DNA from: Owenia fusiformis
Lineage: Eukaryota > Annelida > Polychaeta > Sabellida > Oweniidae
Direction: 5' to 3'
DNA length: 60,000 nucleotides
NCBI GenBank assembly: GCA_903813345.2
Contig: CAIIXF020000008.1
Location: forward strand, 16,478,822 to 16,538,821
Below are positions 1 through 10,611 of the stretch, one piece after another. Below the pieces are notes generated by a model. It made no database searches and was not told the DNA's origin. It saw only the letters and a list, made by a program, of their open reading frames with translations. Numbering within the stretch: the first letter of the stretch is position 1; each line of letters opens with the position of its first letter. Made by a program: the position numbers and the translations under genes.

Positions 1-159
1 TACCTAACATTCCTAGCAGGAGCAGGAATATGATTTTTCATTTTATACTCTAAAACACGCTAATGAACAATCCATTCAACAGGCCTCCAACTCAACATAC
101 CAGCCAATCAACTTACCGACCAAGCAATCTACAGCTTATCCCGTGCCAGCATGGGCATA

Positions 160-238
160 GCCCTAATTTTCTAAGTAGTACGCCACCATGGGAACAAGAG
201 TTGAGTGTTGCAAAACAAGCTTTCAGGGGGGTCTGGAG
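160..238. repeat. Left part of a dispersed repeat, split by element A
   Basis: This segment continues at 2348-2434 once element A is removed. The combined sequence resembles 5790-5890: both run from GTACGCCA through a G-run and TTTGGAG or TCTGGAG to GGTTCTCT or GGTTCTTC and AAGCAAATTTTG-like sequence. The copy near 5826-5832 is therefore an uninterrupted version of the insertion site. No coding function is recognised. The short ORF starting at 63 is rich in Pro, Ser and Gln and matches nothing I know. Confidence 0.55.
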
Positions 239-439
239 TAGTGTTGTCGCGATGTGCCATAATCGTACATCGATGCATCAAATTTTCAATAGTAAACATT
301 GATGCACATCACGATGTACATCGAGAAAAAGTCAGAGAAAAGTGCACTGAAATACCGAACGCTAATGCACTAAAATACAGAACGCTGGTTCATCTGGGAA
401 CTTCTAGTAACGGTGAAATGAAAGTAAAGTAATTTTTTT

Positions 440-2092
440 CGAAGTGTCTGGAGTACCTTAAAATTTAAGGCTCTTTAGCCAAAATGCTAAAGAGCCTTAA
501 AATTTAAGGCTATTTAGCTGTGAACATAGTGTTATGGCTAGAGAGCCTTTGTGTTTATAATCCGTGTTTATATTGTTTTTTATTGAAGTTTTCGTCATCT
601 AAACAATAAAACAACACTCTCGAAAGTTTTTCAACCCAGAATGCCACTTAAAAATTTCACACATGTATATCACTATAGAATTGCAAAAAAATTGCATTAC
701 TATCGAAAAACACTCTGGTATAGTGGTTAGGGTGCCCGCTTTCCCCTTCTGCGGCGTGGGTTCGATTCCCCGATGGAGCACTTTTTATTTTGAATAACAA
801 GCCGGAAGTTTGCTCTGTGAGGTCCGGAAATTATGTACACAATTTTTTCTAGAATTCTTGGGCTTGCTCCATCGTTCAATCATCAATGTTTAATAAAATT
901 AATCACTTGTATTGGCTTTGCTATAGTCACGAGAATACAGGGAATCCCATTTTAAGATGGCAAAAAGTATGATGAAGACCTGGGGATGAAAAAGGATCTT
1001 GTTTCTTCTAGATCAGCACATCTTGACGCAGTTTATCGTGAATGCAGGTACATCAGCCCAGGGACATCACAGAATACACTTCCAAATCTATTGCCCATTA
1101 GGTTTCAATGCTGATTTTAGAATTTTTCACGTGACGAGATATTTTTGCACAATATTTTCCTCACTGACAAGTGAGAATTTAAGCACATGAGAGAGCACAA
1201 AGAAAATTTACAGTACAAGAGGTGAACTGTCGAGGAAACAGCAGCTTATGCAACACAACAACAACATTTTTATCCTAGCCTCCAATCCATCAATAAATGT
1301 CTACACATCAAAATCTTTACTGAACGGACGTTGCAATTTATAGTGGATAAAATGGTAAAAATAACATTTGTCTGGCTATATACGTGATTGCCTGGTCTTA
1401 CACCTTCTCTGGTGAACCAGAGACATATATTTTCGATATATGCATGAACAGTCCGTTCAAAATCGATGTTTGAACCTTTAAAAAGCCGAATTTAGACTGA
1501 GGATTGAAAAGGTTCTTTTATTTCTCTCGGTAGACCGGAAGTAAATTTATGAGTCGAGCGAAAAGTGATAATGTTTTTTTATGAAGTGGGGAAGTCAAAA
1601 CAGTACTAATAGAAGTCATAGTAAGCATTAGAAGATCATTTAAAACCATATAAATCAAATCGACGGCAAAGTTAGTTGAAATGACTGAAATCTTTATATG
1701 TTATCTTCTTCATCTTCGCGGACCTCAGAGAAGACACTTCCGGTTTAATAATCAGTGATTTTATCGATAAAAATAATTTTCTTTTTGAATTTGTCCGATA
1801 TCTGCTAATATGGTATGTATATTTGTGCTGATTGTTAAATTACAAAATAGGTTGTGTATAGAATATGTCAAAGTCGTTTGATCTTGTCCCAGAAGCAATA
1901 TTTCATCATTTCTGTCGCCTGGAATTCCTTTAAGGCCCTCTAGCAGAATTGACTATCAAAATGCTAAAGAGCCTTAAAATTTAAGGCTCTTTAGCCGTAA
2001 TGCTAAAGAACCTTAAAATTTAAGGCTCTTTAGCATTTTGGTAACCCATTTGGCTAGAGAGCCTTAAATTTTAAGGCTCTCCAGGCACGGCC
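440..2092. mobile_element. Element C nested in element A
   Basis: Element B carries the run AAGTAAAGTAATTTTTTTAGATTAA (RC) uninterrupted, which is the empty site. In A the same run is split, leaving AATTTTTTT at 431-439 and again at 2093-2101, a 9-bp duplication, although the T-run makes the exact length uncertain. The ends are imperfect inverted repeats containing the palindrome CCTTAAAATTTAAGG followed by CTCTTTAGCC or CTCTCTAGCC. Further copies of the AAGAGCC/GGCTCTTT palindrome lie at 460-530 and 1955-2035. A 9-bp duplication would fit Mutator-like elements; an 8-bp one would fit hAT. No transposase is seen. Confidence 0.65.
712..780 (+). tRNA. tRNA-Glu-like sequence, probably a pseudogene or SINE head
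   Basis: The sequence TGGTATAGTGGTTAGG followed later by GGTTCGATTCC gives a good A box and a perfect B box of an RNA polymerase III promoter, spaced as in a tRNA. The middle contains TTTC as in the Glu(TTC) anticodon loop. The acceptor arm pairs poorly (CTC with GAG only), the T stem is mismatched, and the anticodon loop would be too long. I infer a decayed tRNA-Glu or tRNA-derived SINE head carried inside element C rather than a working gene. Confidence 0.55.
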
Positions 2093-2347
2093 AATTTTTT
2101 TAGATTAACGGTTCATTTCGACTAGCTAAAACAGTTTTAAAAATGAAATAATATCAAAAAACATTGGGAAATGAAATAAGACATGAGAAAGTTAAGCGAT
2201 TTGCGTCAAAATAAGATAAGAAAGGGTGATTTTTAGAAAATGAATTTTTTTTAAAAACATCGATGTTTTGTTTCAGACATCGCTGCATCGCCAGAATCAG
2301 CTTTAGCGATGTATATCGCGATGTATCAATTAACCGCGACAACACTA

Positions 2348-2434
2348 GTCTGGAGGGTTCTTCTTCCAAAGCAAATTTTGAAATCTGATTGTATTTGGAA
2401 CGAATTTGCAACCATCTGGTACGCCTGTGCGTAC
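2348..2434. repeat. Right part of the split dispersed repeat, between elements A and B
   Basis: These 87 bp separate two inverted transposon copies and begin with the second copy of the GTCTGGAG duplication. They align with 5826-5890 (GGAGGGTTCT, AAATTTTG, GATTGTATTTGGAACG-like), so the A insertion can be checked against a paralogous empty site. Confidence 0.6.
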
Positions 2435-3981
2435 TAGTGTTGTCGCGATTAATCGATACATCGTGATATTCATCGCCAAAGCTGATTCTGGCGATGCATC
2501 GATGTCTGAAACAAAACATCGATGTTTTTAAAAAAATCTAATTTGCTAAAAATCACCCTTCATTTTGACGCAAATCGCTTAACTTTACAGTGATTGCGCT
2601 AGGCCTTAGTAATTTTGAGTACTTCATACCCAGGTCACTTCAAAAAATGGGGTACAAATAATTATTTTGGGGTACTTTTTGGAAATCATTTCAGCGGGCT
2701 TTTGTGGTAAAAAAAATTTGTTTATGTCCCCGCATGTACTCATGCATTGCAAGTCATTCCTGTTTACCTTCTTCTGAGGCCTCCACAAAGTCCCTGTAAC
2801 TTACCTTCCATGGCTCTCCCAAACACCCCAATATTGTTAGAATTTACCTCTCGAGACTAAACTGTAGCTCAAATTCTAATATCATGAAAAAACATAAATC
2901 AAGGAATCATGAACATCTGTAGCCTTCTCGATGTGCCACGCCCACCCTGAAGTGTGGTGATGTGGAACGGCACTTATCATTATCAATTTTTGACGCGAGT
3001 TTTACACAAATAACCTGCCTCAATAAATTCCTGAGTGTTTTAGGATTCTTTTTATGTTATTGAATCCCCGATCAAAAAAGTTAATCGGCACAGAACGAAG
3101 AAATTATCGTTTTTTCATCGGCGGTTTGGCTATGGACGGGGAATCCCCTTATGACATCCGGGTATGGTGCTTGCATCAGATTGCTGCAGTCGGTAGGCAT
3201 CAAATAGCCGTGGTTATTTGAATGCAGTCCCACCGATTCAAGTGGCCATTCGAAATATTTAAAAAGAATCTAACATGGTGACCATCTATATTAGGGTTGA
3301 TTATCTCCATTTATCACAAACAAGTTGATTTCTCACGGCTGTACAGTGCAGATTATAAAATAAGCGATCAATTCACACGAACGGTCCTGCGGAAAAAATT
3401 CTGCAGCTATACCCTGTTTAGCCGCATACGTTTGCTACAAGAATTTTGATTGGCTTAATAACCGGAAAACAAATATTATGCACGAATCAGATTGATCGTT
3501 ATGTTACGCTGTTAGAGAGAGTGCTTAAGTTTTTAATTTTTGTTTTTTGGTTGTTTTTTGGTATTATTTCATCGGTACATTTGGGGGATATGATTTTTGC
3601 GTACACGATACGTAAGATGTGTTGCAGTTTTGCGTGAAGATGAAATTATCTGCGTAAAAAACGCGAAAAACGGCGTTAACGCGAACCTAGACTTTATCAT
3701 GTCTTACTTCATTTCCCTCTAAAACTGCTTTAGCTAGTCAAAATGAACCATTAATCTAAAAAAATTACTTTACTTTCATTTCACTGTTACTAGAAGTTCT
3801 TGGATGTACCAGCGTAGTCTTATTAATTTGTTCTGTTCAGTATTTTAGTGCATTAGTGTTCGGTATTTCAGTGCACTTTTGTCGGACTTTTTCTCGATGT
3901 ACATCGCGATGTGCATCGGTGTTTACTACTGAAAATTGCTGATGCATCAATGTACGATTATGGCACATTGCGACAACACTA
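2435..3981 (-). mobile_element. Element B: second hAT-like copy, inverted relative to A
   Basis: It begins TAGTGTTGTCGCG and ends GCGACAACACTA. About 150 bp at its left match the right end of A, and about 240 bp at its right match the left end of A, both inverted. Flanking 8-mers are GTGCGTAC and GTGCATTT, matching at only the first four positions plus chance, so the target duplication is decayed or the copy has been rearranged. It holds insertion D at 2588-3690. Confidence 0.7.
2588..3690. mobile_element. Insertion D nested in element B
   Basis: In element A the sequence CTTAACTTT runs directly into CTCATGTCTTA (read on the complementary strand). In B the equivalent junction is opened by about 1.1 kb. 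ACTTTA occurs on both sides (2582-2587 and 3691-3696), a plausible duplication. The left end starts CAGTGATTGCGC; the right end is CGCGAACCTAG, so terminal inverted repeats are weak. No ORF is recognisable. The insertion is well supported by comparison with A; its class is unknown. Confidence 0.55.
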
Positions 3982-4639
3982 GTGCATTTTTTGAACAAAG
4001 ATAACAGAGTTTTGTTTTGACCTCCAGTCAATTCAACTAGGTCCACATATCATTTACAGGTCCAGGATCACAATGTTCGTGGTCAGAATGACTCTAAACA
4101 TGATGTAATAACCTTTTCAGCCCTCTGAAAATGTGACTTAAAAATAGATAAAAGTAAGAGGTAGGAAAGGTCACTGAACAGAATCTTTCGAATTTTTCAG
4201 AAAGTGTGCCCAATATATTGCTCTGAATGATACAATCTTTGAAAATTTGATAATTATAGAAAAAAACAAAAACATGAATAAACTGATTTGAAAAACGATC
4301 TATTTTCATTTTTATGACCGCCATTTTTGTATCAGTTAGAGTATATCAAGATAAAAATTACAAACAATTACTGTCTGTACATATAAAAGTGTCTCAAAAA
4401 GCCATTTTCTATTTAATTGCACTTTAAACGTGGGTTGACTTTTAATACTGTTTTATTGCCCCACTTTTTAACTAATAGCACTTTAGGCACGGCATAATAA
4501 ATATAAATAATTATAATAAACAACTACCTAAAATATATTCTCTACGTCTTATCTGCAATGCTCAGATCTCTAGATCTAGCACCTTATTTGTTTGTCCTTG
4601 ATAATTTAACAATACTCTCTAACTATATAAATGTGCTAA
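3982..4639. other. No gene recognised
   Basis: AT-rich sequence between element B and the recombinase pseudogene. I see no splice-bounded exon and no repeat shared with the rest of the window. Confidence 0.4.
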
Positions 4640-5747
4640 TCAAGGAAGTGTTTCTCTATGTCTCATATATTTTTTAAATGCGTCCGAACGCCATCTACCT
4701 AATCGTCATATCATCTGATCAGATACACCCTGAGCTGCGGCATATGTCGCCCCGCCTATTCTGAAGGAATGGCTTTTGTATCCCCGATCATTTAAACCGT
4801 TTGCTTGTAGTAGTCTATTTCGACACTTTGTAAACTCGCCCCGTCTTAATGGTGTACCATTCTCATGAATAAATAGTTGTGTATCAGTATTTTTTTGCTT
4901 GACAATTCATATAATTCAGTAGGTGGACAAATATCCAAAGGAAATAATGATACTGATGCCTTTTCTCCTGGTTTTGCATGTTTAAAGGAAGTCAATGTCA
5001 AAACAAATTTGTTTTCCAGTGGTAAATAATTCACATTGTCTCTTGACAGAGCATGGCCTGCTCTATCCAATACCATTTCCCCTATCCTCAACAAAGCGAA
5101 AAAGGCTACTGAGAACATTGCTGGGTAAAGTACAGTGTCCCAAGCACTAAAATGTCCTTGTTTCACTGATTGAATCAGGGCTCTTAAAATCGGAATTGTT
5201 ATAGGGAGCCAAGTATTTAACTGGGGTTTATGACGAGTATACCCTAATATCGGTTCCTGAACTAAAAAATGTTTTGTGGTATTCTGGTACCCAGCCATTT
5301 TTTGCTTGTACGCTAATGCAGACATCATTGTTCTTATTGTCGCTGGAGCTAACAATTTTGCTAGGAATGTGACGAACAAAGAAATAACTGATGCTTTTGC
5401 TGATAGGACATCAAAATGATATTCATTTTTAAAATGTTGCATATATTCATTCAATTGGTTATAAGCTCTTAACGTTCCTCCTGATTTAGCATTACTGATA
5501 CACATGTCACGCTTTTTAATAAGACTTGTTGTCTTGCCTCCTCTGTTATCTGTGTTGGTATAAGGTTGTTAATAAAGCGATATAGCGACTTCATAGACAA
5601 AGCCCTTGTCAAAAAGTTTGCGTCTAACTTAATAAAGACTGGCCTATGTACATAATCATTGCGACTGTTACAACTTTCTATTCTCAAAAATGCCCAAACT
5701 TTAAATAGCGTCTGCGTAATTTCAATCCCAGCCTTCCACCTAAACAT
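4640..5747 (-). pseudogene. Tyrosine recombinase of a Ngaro/DIRS-type element, broken
   Basis: Reading on the minus strand, an N-terminal helical domain (about 5490-5620) leads into a core-binding stretch and a catalytic domain. LLRIGEM (near 5085) supplies the first catalytic Arg, HSFRIGGAT (near 4755) the His-x-x-Arg, and LGRW with KKYM (near 4665-4700) the final motif and the nucleophile Tyr. The frame is broken three times: near 5500, in a T-run near 4890, and by TGA just after the QMI residues near 4710, where CGA would fit. The frame ends at TGA (4640-4642). The enzyme class would circularise or integrate a retrotransposon; this copy cannot. An SGNH ORF lies upstream on the same strand, an order repeated at 57.9-59.4 kb. 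Confidence 0.85.
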
Positions 5748-5762
5748 TGCGAGATATGTATC
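5690..5762. repeat. Direct repeat, copy 1 (within the recombinase 5' region)
   Basis: The segment from ATGCCCAAAC through AATAGCGTCTGCGT to ATTGCGAGATATGTA recurs with a few changes at 6955-7032 in the same orientation. Here it overlaps recombinase-frame sequence; the other copy is not open. Confidence 0.6.
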
Positions 5763-5789
5763 AGAGGTGTAGCATGGGTATTTTGTGAG

Positions 5790-5890
5790 AGTACGCCAGG
5801 AGTGAGTGAGGCGAACGAGTTCAAGGGGGGTTTGGAGGGGTTCTCTCCCAAGAAAATTTTAAAATGAGATTGCATTTGAAGCGTCCTGGG
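5790..5890. repeat. Uninterrupted copy of the repeat split by elements A and B
   Basis: Matches 160-238 joined to 2348-2434. At 5826-5840 the sequence TTTGGAGGGGTTCTC spans the point where element A sits in the other copy. Confidence 0.55.
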
Positions 5891-5994
5891 TTGGTTTGAA
5901 ATACGAAATTCCGACTACATCTGGACCATTTAAATGTGAATTATTAGTCATTTTTATCCAATATTTTATGATTACATGAACCCGTTTTAAAATA

Positions 5995-6351
5995 ATGGCA
6001 AGACGAAATAGGTGCTTATTGGAAATAAAACTCGTTGGCGTCATTTTATTGTTTATAACTGTATACTCATTGTTTATGAGTATAAACTACGTTATAAGTA
6101 ACTGTGAAACTGTCATGTTAAACACGTATCACGTTCATTATAATATAAGGTTCACACCATGGCCTGTTTTTGGAGTTGGCGAATTTTTCAATGACTCTTT
6201 CGACATTCATATCTTTGGAACAGTCTCTGTGAATATGAAGCAACACCAAGGCACTCAACCGGTCCTTGTCCATTGTCATTGTCGAGTCCCGATGTCGACC
6301 AAGTCATCATACAGTGGGCCATTTTGCGGTCTAAATGAAATAATTATATAG
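5995..6351 (+). CDS. Hypothetical small membrane protein, 118 codons
   Basis: The frame opens with a short basic head (MARRNRC), then a hydrophobic segment of about 20 residues (roughly 13-32, VGVILLFITVYSLFM), which looks like a signal anchor of a type II membrane protein. The remainder is unremarkable, with a cluster of His and Cys near residues 93-97. No family is recognised and no splice signals are obvious. It lies between the two copies of the direct repeat, inside a mobile-element region, so it may be a chance frame. Confidence 0.25.
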   Translation: MARRNRCLLEIKLVGVILLFITVYSLFMSINYVISNCETVMLNTYHVHYNIRFTPWPVFGVGEFFNDSFDIHIFGTVSVNMKQHQGTQPVLVHCHCRVPMSTKSSYSGPFCGLNEIII

Positions 6352-6881
6352 GATAGATGTAATTCATTTTCCTCAGAAAAGTAAGAACACCGAACAAAAT
6401 CGAAAACGTTTGTGAATCAGTCTAAATGACAGCGAGCGCACCAGTTTTATTGGATTATCATGTAAGTTTATGATGATGGACGACGTAAAATGATAAAGTT
6501 AACACTACTTATTATATCTATTTCAAAATTGCATCAACTCAATTCCGTTCAACCACAAAACAGGTGAAAGTTGGGTAAAATACGAACCTAATCATGTTAT
6601 CATTCATTTGTGTCGCCATGATGATCTACACAAAAAGTACGAACATCCCAAACTCGTACGCTAACGAACGTAAAGAAGCTCGCAGCCGTACAAAAATATA
6701 TGTATTTCAGAGAGAAAATTTAGATTATTACAATACAATTAAAAAACAAACAACACAGGATTAGAACAAATCATTTATTTTGTTTTTCATATATGATTGT
6801 TACTGTTACTATTATCTTACTATTTAAGATCTCTCCAGTATTTTTAAAGTGCGGGGCAATTCATTATAGAAAATCATTTTT

Positions 6882-6897
6882 CTCTCAAATTTGAGAG
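6882..6897. repeat. Perfect 16-bp palindrome
   Basis: CTCTCAAATTTGAGAG is self-complementary. A second hairpin follows, CAATGGC near 6902 with GCCATTG near 6932. It may mark the end of a small element; nothing else supports that. Confidence 0.45.
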
Positions 6898-6954
6898 TAC
6901 GCAATGGCATATTTTGCGTATATGACGCTACGCCATTGTGTATACCATAAAATT

Positions 6955-7032
6955 TAATGCCCAAACATTAAATAGCGTCCGCGTTAAAGAAGCTTCCCAG
7001 CACCCAACATAAAATTGCGAGATATGTAATCA
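6955..7032. repeat. Direct repeat, copy 2
   Basis: Matches 5690-5762, from ATGCCCAAAC through AATAGCGTCCGCGT to ATTGCGAGATATGTAA. The 1.2 kb between the copies shows no reverse transcriptase. Confidence 0.6.
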
Positions 7033-7211
7033 GTATTTAATCAGTACCTTCAACACATTGCGTCTGCCCTATCAATTGATACCTGCTAGTGTTACAGAAA
7101 TGCGACAACAATAATAATTTTTAGATACTAAAACTACTGAACGAGTTAAATTGCGACTGCGAATGGATTTCCCGAAGCCAGAAAGATTTGTAAGCATTGC
7201 AAGATGAGCCG

Positions 7212-7856
7212 CTATGGAATAGCTTCTATGGAATAGCTTCTATGATACATACTCTTGTGAGCTTGGATTGTTGCTCCTCTAAGAGTTTGCCAGAACTTCT
7301 TATAGCCTCGTATGTTCAAGTGCGTTCCATCTTCTTGCAGAAGATCTTGTGCATATAAAGTCGCCCCCTTGGTATACCATAAATGAATTCCTTCTCTCTC
7401 CTTCAGCTTCTCTTTTAGAATATATAAGCACAAATCCAAGGGAAGGATGACTAAAAACTTCAAAGAAACCCAACAAGGCGATTAATTAAGGCGGTTAGAA
7501 GGCGGTTAATTAATTTTACTTTCAGATTATATGCCTCTGCTTGTGCATCTTTACGGAGCCTGCCTGAAGGAACATCCGATACACCCCTTAAGAACAATTT
7601 CCCGATGTACACCTGGGGTATCTTCTGGTATAGTTTCTCTGCTATTTTCAATATCTTATCCACTACCAACTTGACTTCGACAATACAGTCTCTTCCAATT
7701 ATTTGGTTCCCTCCTATTTGGAGAAACAACCCGTCAAAATTTTTCAAATTGAGGTGTTGAAGCTTCTTGGACCATAGGCTCTCTGTAGAAGCCCCACTAA
7801 GGCCTTCGTATGATATGAGGGCATCTTTCAAGCCTAAGGTATAGATTGACAAGATA
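7212..7856 (-). pseudogene. SGNH-hydrolase-like ORF of the tyrosine-recombinase element, 5'-truncated
   Basis: Two minus-strand frames (7460-7852 and 7212-7463) together give an SGNH-like protein. LQIGGNQI corresponds to block III (usually GxND), and EDGTHLNIRGY to block V, with the Asp and His of the catalytic triad in DGTH. The frames meet at a frameshift near 7460. Block I (GDS) is missing because the sequence runs into the exon-array repeat at about 7856. From memory, some Ngaro-type elements encode an SGNH hydrolase; the substrate is unknown. It lies about 1.5 kb upstream of the recombinase, same strand. Confidence 0.7.
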
Positions 7857-7859
7857 AAT

Positions 7860-8940
7860 TATATTTTGATACCACTGATGTCTCTTCTATGAACATGGTA
7901 TACATAAAAGTTTCTTCTTGCATCTATCTCCAAGGCTAATTGTTTTTTAGAAACATATTGAGGGTGTCTCCATGCTCCTCTATGTTGCAGCATCCATGTC
8001 ATCTTGTTTCTTTGATTCATTCATTTATATTTTTTATATATTCTTATTCCCCAAATATCACTGATTAATTTAACACACATTGTAAATATTGAGGTAAGAC
8101 ACTTATGAATGTTCTGTAACTGGTCTAAGTATTGTTTTCATTTATGTAAGTTTGGTCAACAAATTCCTTGTAGATTGGGGAATCATCTACATCTATAAAG
8201 TCTAATAACACAATCTAGTATTATGTCTCTTCTATGTCCATGATATATATGTAATTTTCTTCTTGCATCTTTCTCCAGGGCAAACTGTTTTTTTAAACAT
8301 ATCAAGGGTGCCCCCATGCTACTCTATGTTGCAGCATCACCCAGAATTTTTTGTAACGTTTTTTACTAAGTGTGGAATTCCTTTCATGAGGATCACTTGC
8401 TTCTGTATGCCACCAAAACTGTCTGAACTGTTCTGATGTGTAACAGGGTACACAGAAATAATGTGGGCATTCATCACTACCCAAAAACAGGGGATATATT
8501 GGAGGGTCAAATGGATCATCATCCTCACCATCTACATCTATATCAGTTTAAGCTTAATCTAAAATAGCATGATATCTTGTTTCATCTTGATTCATCCTTT
8601 TATATTTTTTATATATCCTTATTCCTTAAATATCACTGATAAATTCAACAGATCATTGTAAACATTGAGGTAAAGGCACTTAGAAAGGTTCTATAACTGG
8701 TATAAGTACTGTTTTCATTCATGCAAGTTTAGTTAATATTTATACATTAATCCCAGAGATGAACCATATGACAAATTCCTTGTAGATTGGGAAACCATCT
8801 ACGCACAAGTCTAATAACACAATCCGGCACGATGTCTCTTCTATGAACATGGTATACATAAAAGCTTATTCTTGCATCTATCTCCAGTGCTAATTATTTT
8901 TTTGAAACATATCGAGGGTGCCTCGATGCTCCTCTATGTT
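7860..8940 (-). repeat. Tandem array of a terminal coding exon, left part
   Basis: The unit is about 570 bp. The landmark CTTGTTTC...TTTATATTTTTTATATA occurs at about 8013, 8583 and, beyond the LINE, 10825; subtracting the 1.67-kb LINE gives equal spacing. Each unit holds, on the minus strand, an exon with a TTTTAG acceptor. It encodes an acidic start (DVDGEDDDPFDPP), CPHYFCVPC, DPHERN, KKRYKKFW and, further on, RRDIVPDCVIRLVRRWFPN, ending HLWD then a stop. The best-preserved stretch is 8302-8545. Units differ by frameshifts and stops, so most or all are dead. The C-terminal motif resembles the (I/L)PxC...(I/V)R..(F/Y)P stretch of P2X7 intracellular-like domains; this is tentative. Confidence 0.6.
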
Positions 8941-10611
8941 TTTTTTTTTTTTTCAATTCAATTATTTATTTCATAATTCTTATATAATATACACTATAAA
9001 AACAAGCCGCTAGACACCCTAGTGGGTATATGTTGCGGTTTAACAGAAATCATTAAAATGACAACTAGACTACATATAAAAGAAAACACTTATATTATGT
9101 TACATGTAGGTATATAAAAATGGTAATAACAATTAATCTAAGGATGTACAATGTAAAAAATGTTACAAAAATCGGGTACCAGTATAAAATCAACAGTATA
9201 GTATGATATTGGTATTATACATTATCGATAGATGAGTAGTTTTTTATATGAAGATTTGAAAATATTTAGAGTGGAGCATTTTTTAATATCATGTGGTAGA
9301 GCATTCCAAAGATTAGGACCCAGATAGCGAAGGGAAAGTTTAGAGCATTTAGGGATATGAAAATAATGCAATTGTCTTGTGTAATGATGATGAATATTAA
9401 TGTTGATATCAAACAAGTCTTGAAATAGATTTTTTGGAAGACTGGGGTGCTTATTAAAGATTTTGTACATGAACTGACCAGTACAATATCTGTTGACATC
9501 AAAAATATTTAATATTCTAAGATCTTTAAATAGGGGAGCGGAGTGAGAAAGTCTATCCTTATTTAAAGCTAGCCTTAAGAATTGTTTCTGCAGTTTATGT
9601 AGACGATCATAAAATGATTTAAATGTGTTACCCCAGATTATGTTGCAATAATTTAATTGAGAGTGTATCAATGAGTAGTAAATTGTTTTGAAACTGTCTA
9701 TTTGAAGTAGATGTTTAATGTGATAAAGAGAACCAATGACGCGAGAAATCTTTGTTTCAACAGATTTTATGTGCTCTTTAAATTTCAAGTTTTTATCAAT
9801 AATAATTCCAAGAAAGTCAATTTTTTCCCGGAAATTTATGTTCTCATTGCGTATTTTAAGATTCAGATTTGTTTGATTTTTTTGGGGTCCAAATAGAATA
9901 GCATTGGTTTTGCCAATATTAAGTGAAAGTTTGTTTGCTTTTATCCAGTCATCTATTGAATTTAAGTTTGCATTAGTTCTAGTCATGAGTTCATTTAAAT
10001 CATAATCACTATCAAGAAGATTGGTGTCATCAGCAAACATAATAAATTTTAGATTAGGGGCAACAAAAGGCAGATCATTTATGTAAAGAATAAATAATAG
10101 TGGTCCAAGTACCGAGCCCTGCGGAACACCACAATTTAGAGATGATTGTTTAGATTCATAATTGTTAATGGTGACATATTGTTTGCGGTCTTTTAAATAA
10201 CTTTCAAACCAGGACTTAGCTATTCCTCTGATGCCATAATATTCAAGTTTTTGTATCAAAATGTCATGATTAATTGTGTCAAAGGCCTTGGAAAAATCTA
10301 ATGTTATGCCAATGCTTGTTTTCCCCAAATCAGTTGATTTTCGAATTTGTTCAATGAAATATAAAATGGCCATGTAGGTAGAGTTGAATTTCTGAAATCC
10401 AAATTGATAAGTAAAAATAATTTCAAAACGTTCTAAAAAACCAGTGAGTTTGGCGTGCATGAGCTTTTCTAACAATTTAGAAAATACAGATAAAACTGAA
10501 ATTGGTCTATAGTTCGAAGGATTTGTAGTGACACCTTTTTTAAATACAGGTGTTACTTTGGCCAATTTGAGGGCGTCTGGGAAAATACCAGATTTAAAAG
10601 ATAAGTTAAAT
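8941..10611 (-). mobile_element. 5'-truncated LINE inserted in the exon array
   Basis: Intact units of the array read CTCTATGTTGCAGCATCACC (for example at 11114). Here CTCTATGTT is followed by a T-run (the poly(A) tail on the minus strand, 8939-8953) and GCAGCATCACC resumes at 10612. The insertion is therefore delimited to the base, apart from the T-run. No clear target duplication is seen. The element contains the 3' untranslated region, with a stem-loop-like segment around 9005-9045, and the reverse transcriptase. The endonuclease and ORF1 are missing, which is ordinary 5' truncation. Confidence 0.9.
9222..10611 (-). CDS. LINE reverse transcriptase (jockey/CR1-like), N-terminally truncated
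   Basis: About 463 codons are open from the truncation point to a stop at 9222. Conserved blocks in order include AKVTPVFKKG, NYRPISVLS, the GITLDFSKAFDTINHD block, GVPQGSVLGPLLFILYINDL and the catalytic FADD (about 10030). A thumb region follows, with KLSLN, KIDFLGI and SLRYLGPNLWNALP near the C terminus. The frame extends to 10721, but sequence above 10611 belongs to the exon array, so the first ~37 residues are chimeric and not part of the element. Absence of stops suggests a recent insertion. Confidence 0.88.

Larger units (their letters stand above)
239..2347 (+). mobile_element. Element A: hAT-like non-autonomous transposon
   Basis: The ends are inverted: TAGTGTTGTCGCG at 239 and CGCGACAACACTA at 2335-2347. 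The flanks carry an identical 8-bp duplication, GTCTGGAG (231-238 and 2348-2355). An 8-bp duplication is the hAT signature, so hAT is the best assignment. No transposase is visible; without the nested insertion at 440-2092 the element would be only about 450 bp. The left terminal ~200 bp match, inverted, the right end of element B, and the right end matches the left end of B, so A and B are inverted copies of one family. Confidence 0.8.

Noticed and set aside
1-62. Mitochondrial-like coding insert (readable with TGA as Trp)
   Set aside because: Only about 20 codons, no recognisable mitochondrial protein, and no flanking support.
63-432. Two overlapping plus-strand frames as a gene start
   Set aside because: The second lies in the terminal repeat of element A, and the first runs across the target duplication into that repeat; neither has splice or domain support.
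2154-2519. 121-codon minus-strand frame
   Set aside because: It spans the right end of element A, the spacer and the left end of B, so it is a product of inverted repeats.
4094-4324. 76-codon minus-strand frame
   Set aside because: Phe/Tyr/Ile-rich translation of AT-rich DNA with no motif or splice support.
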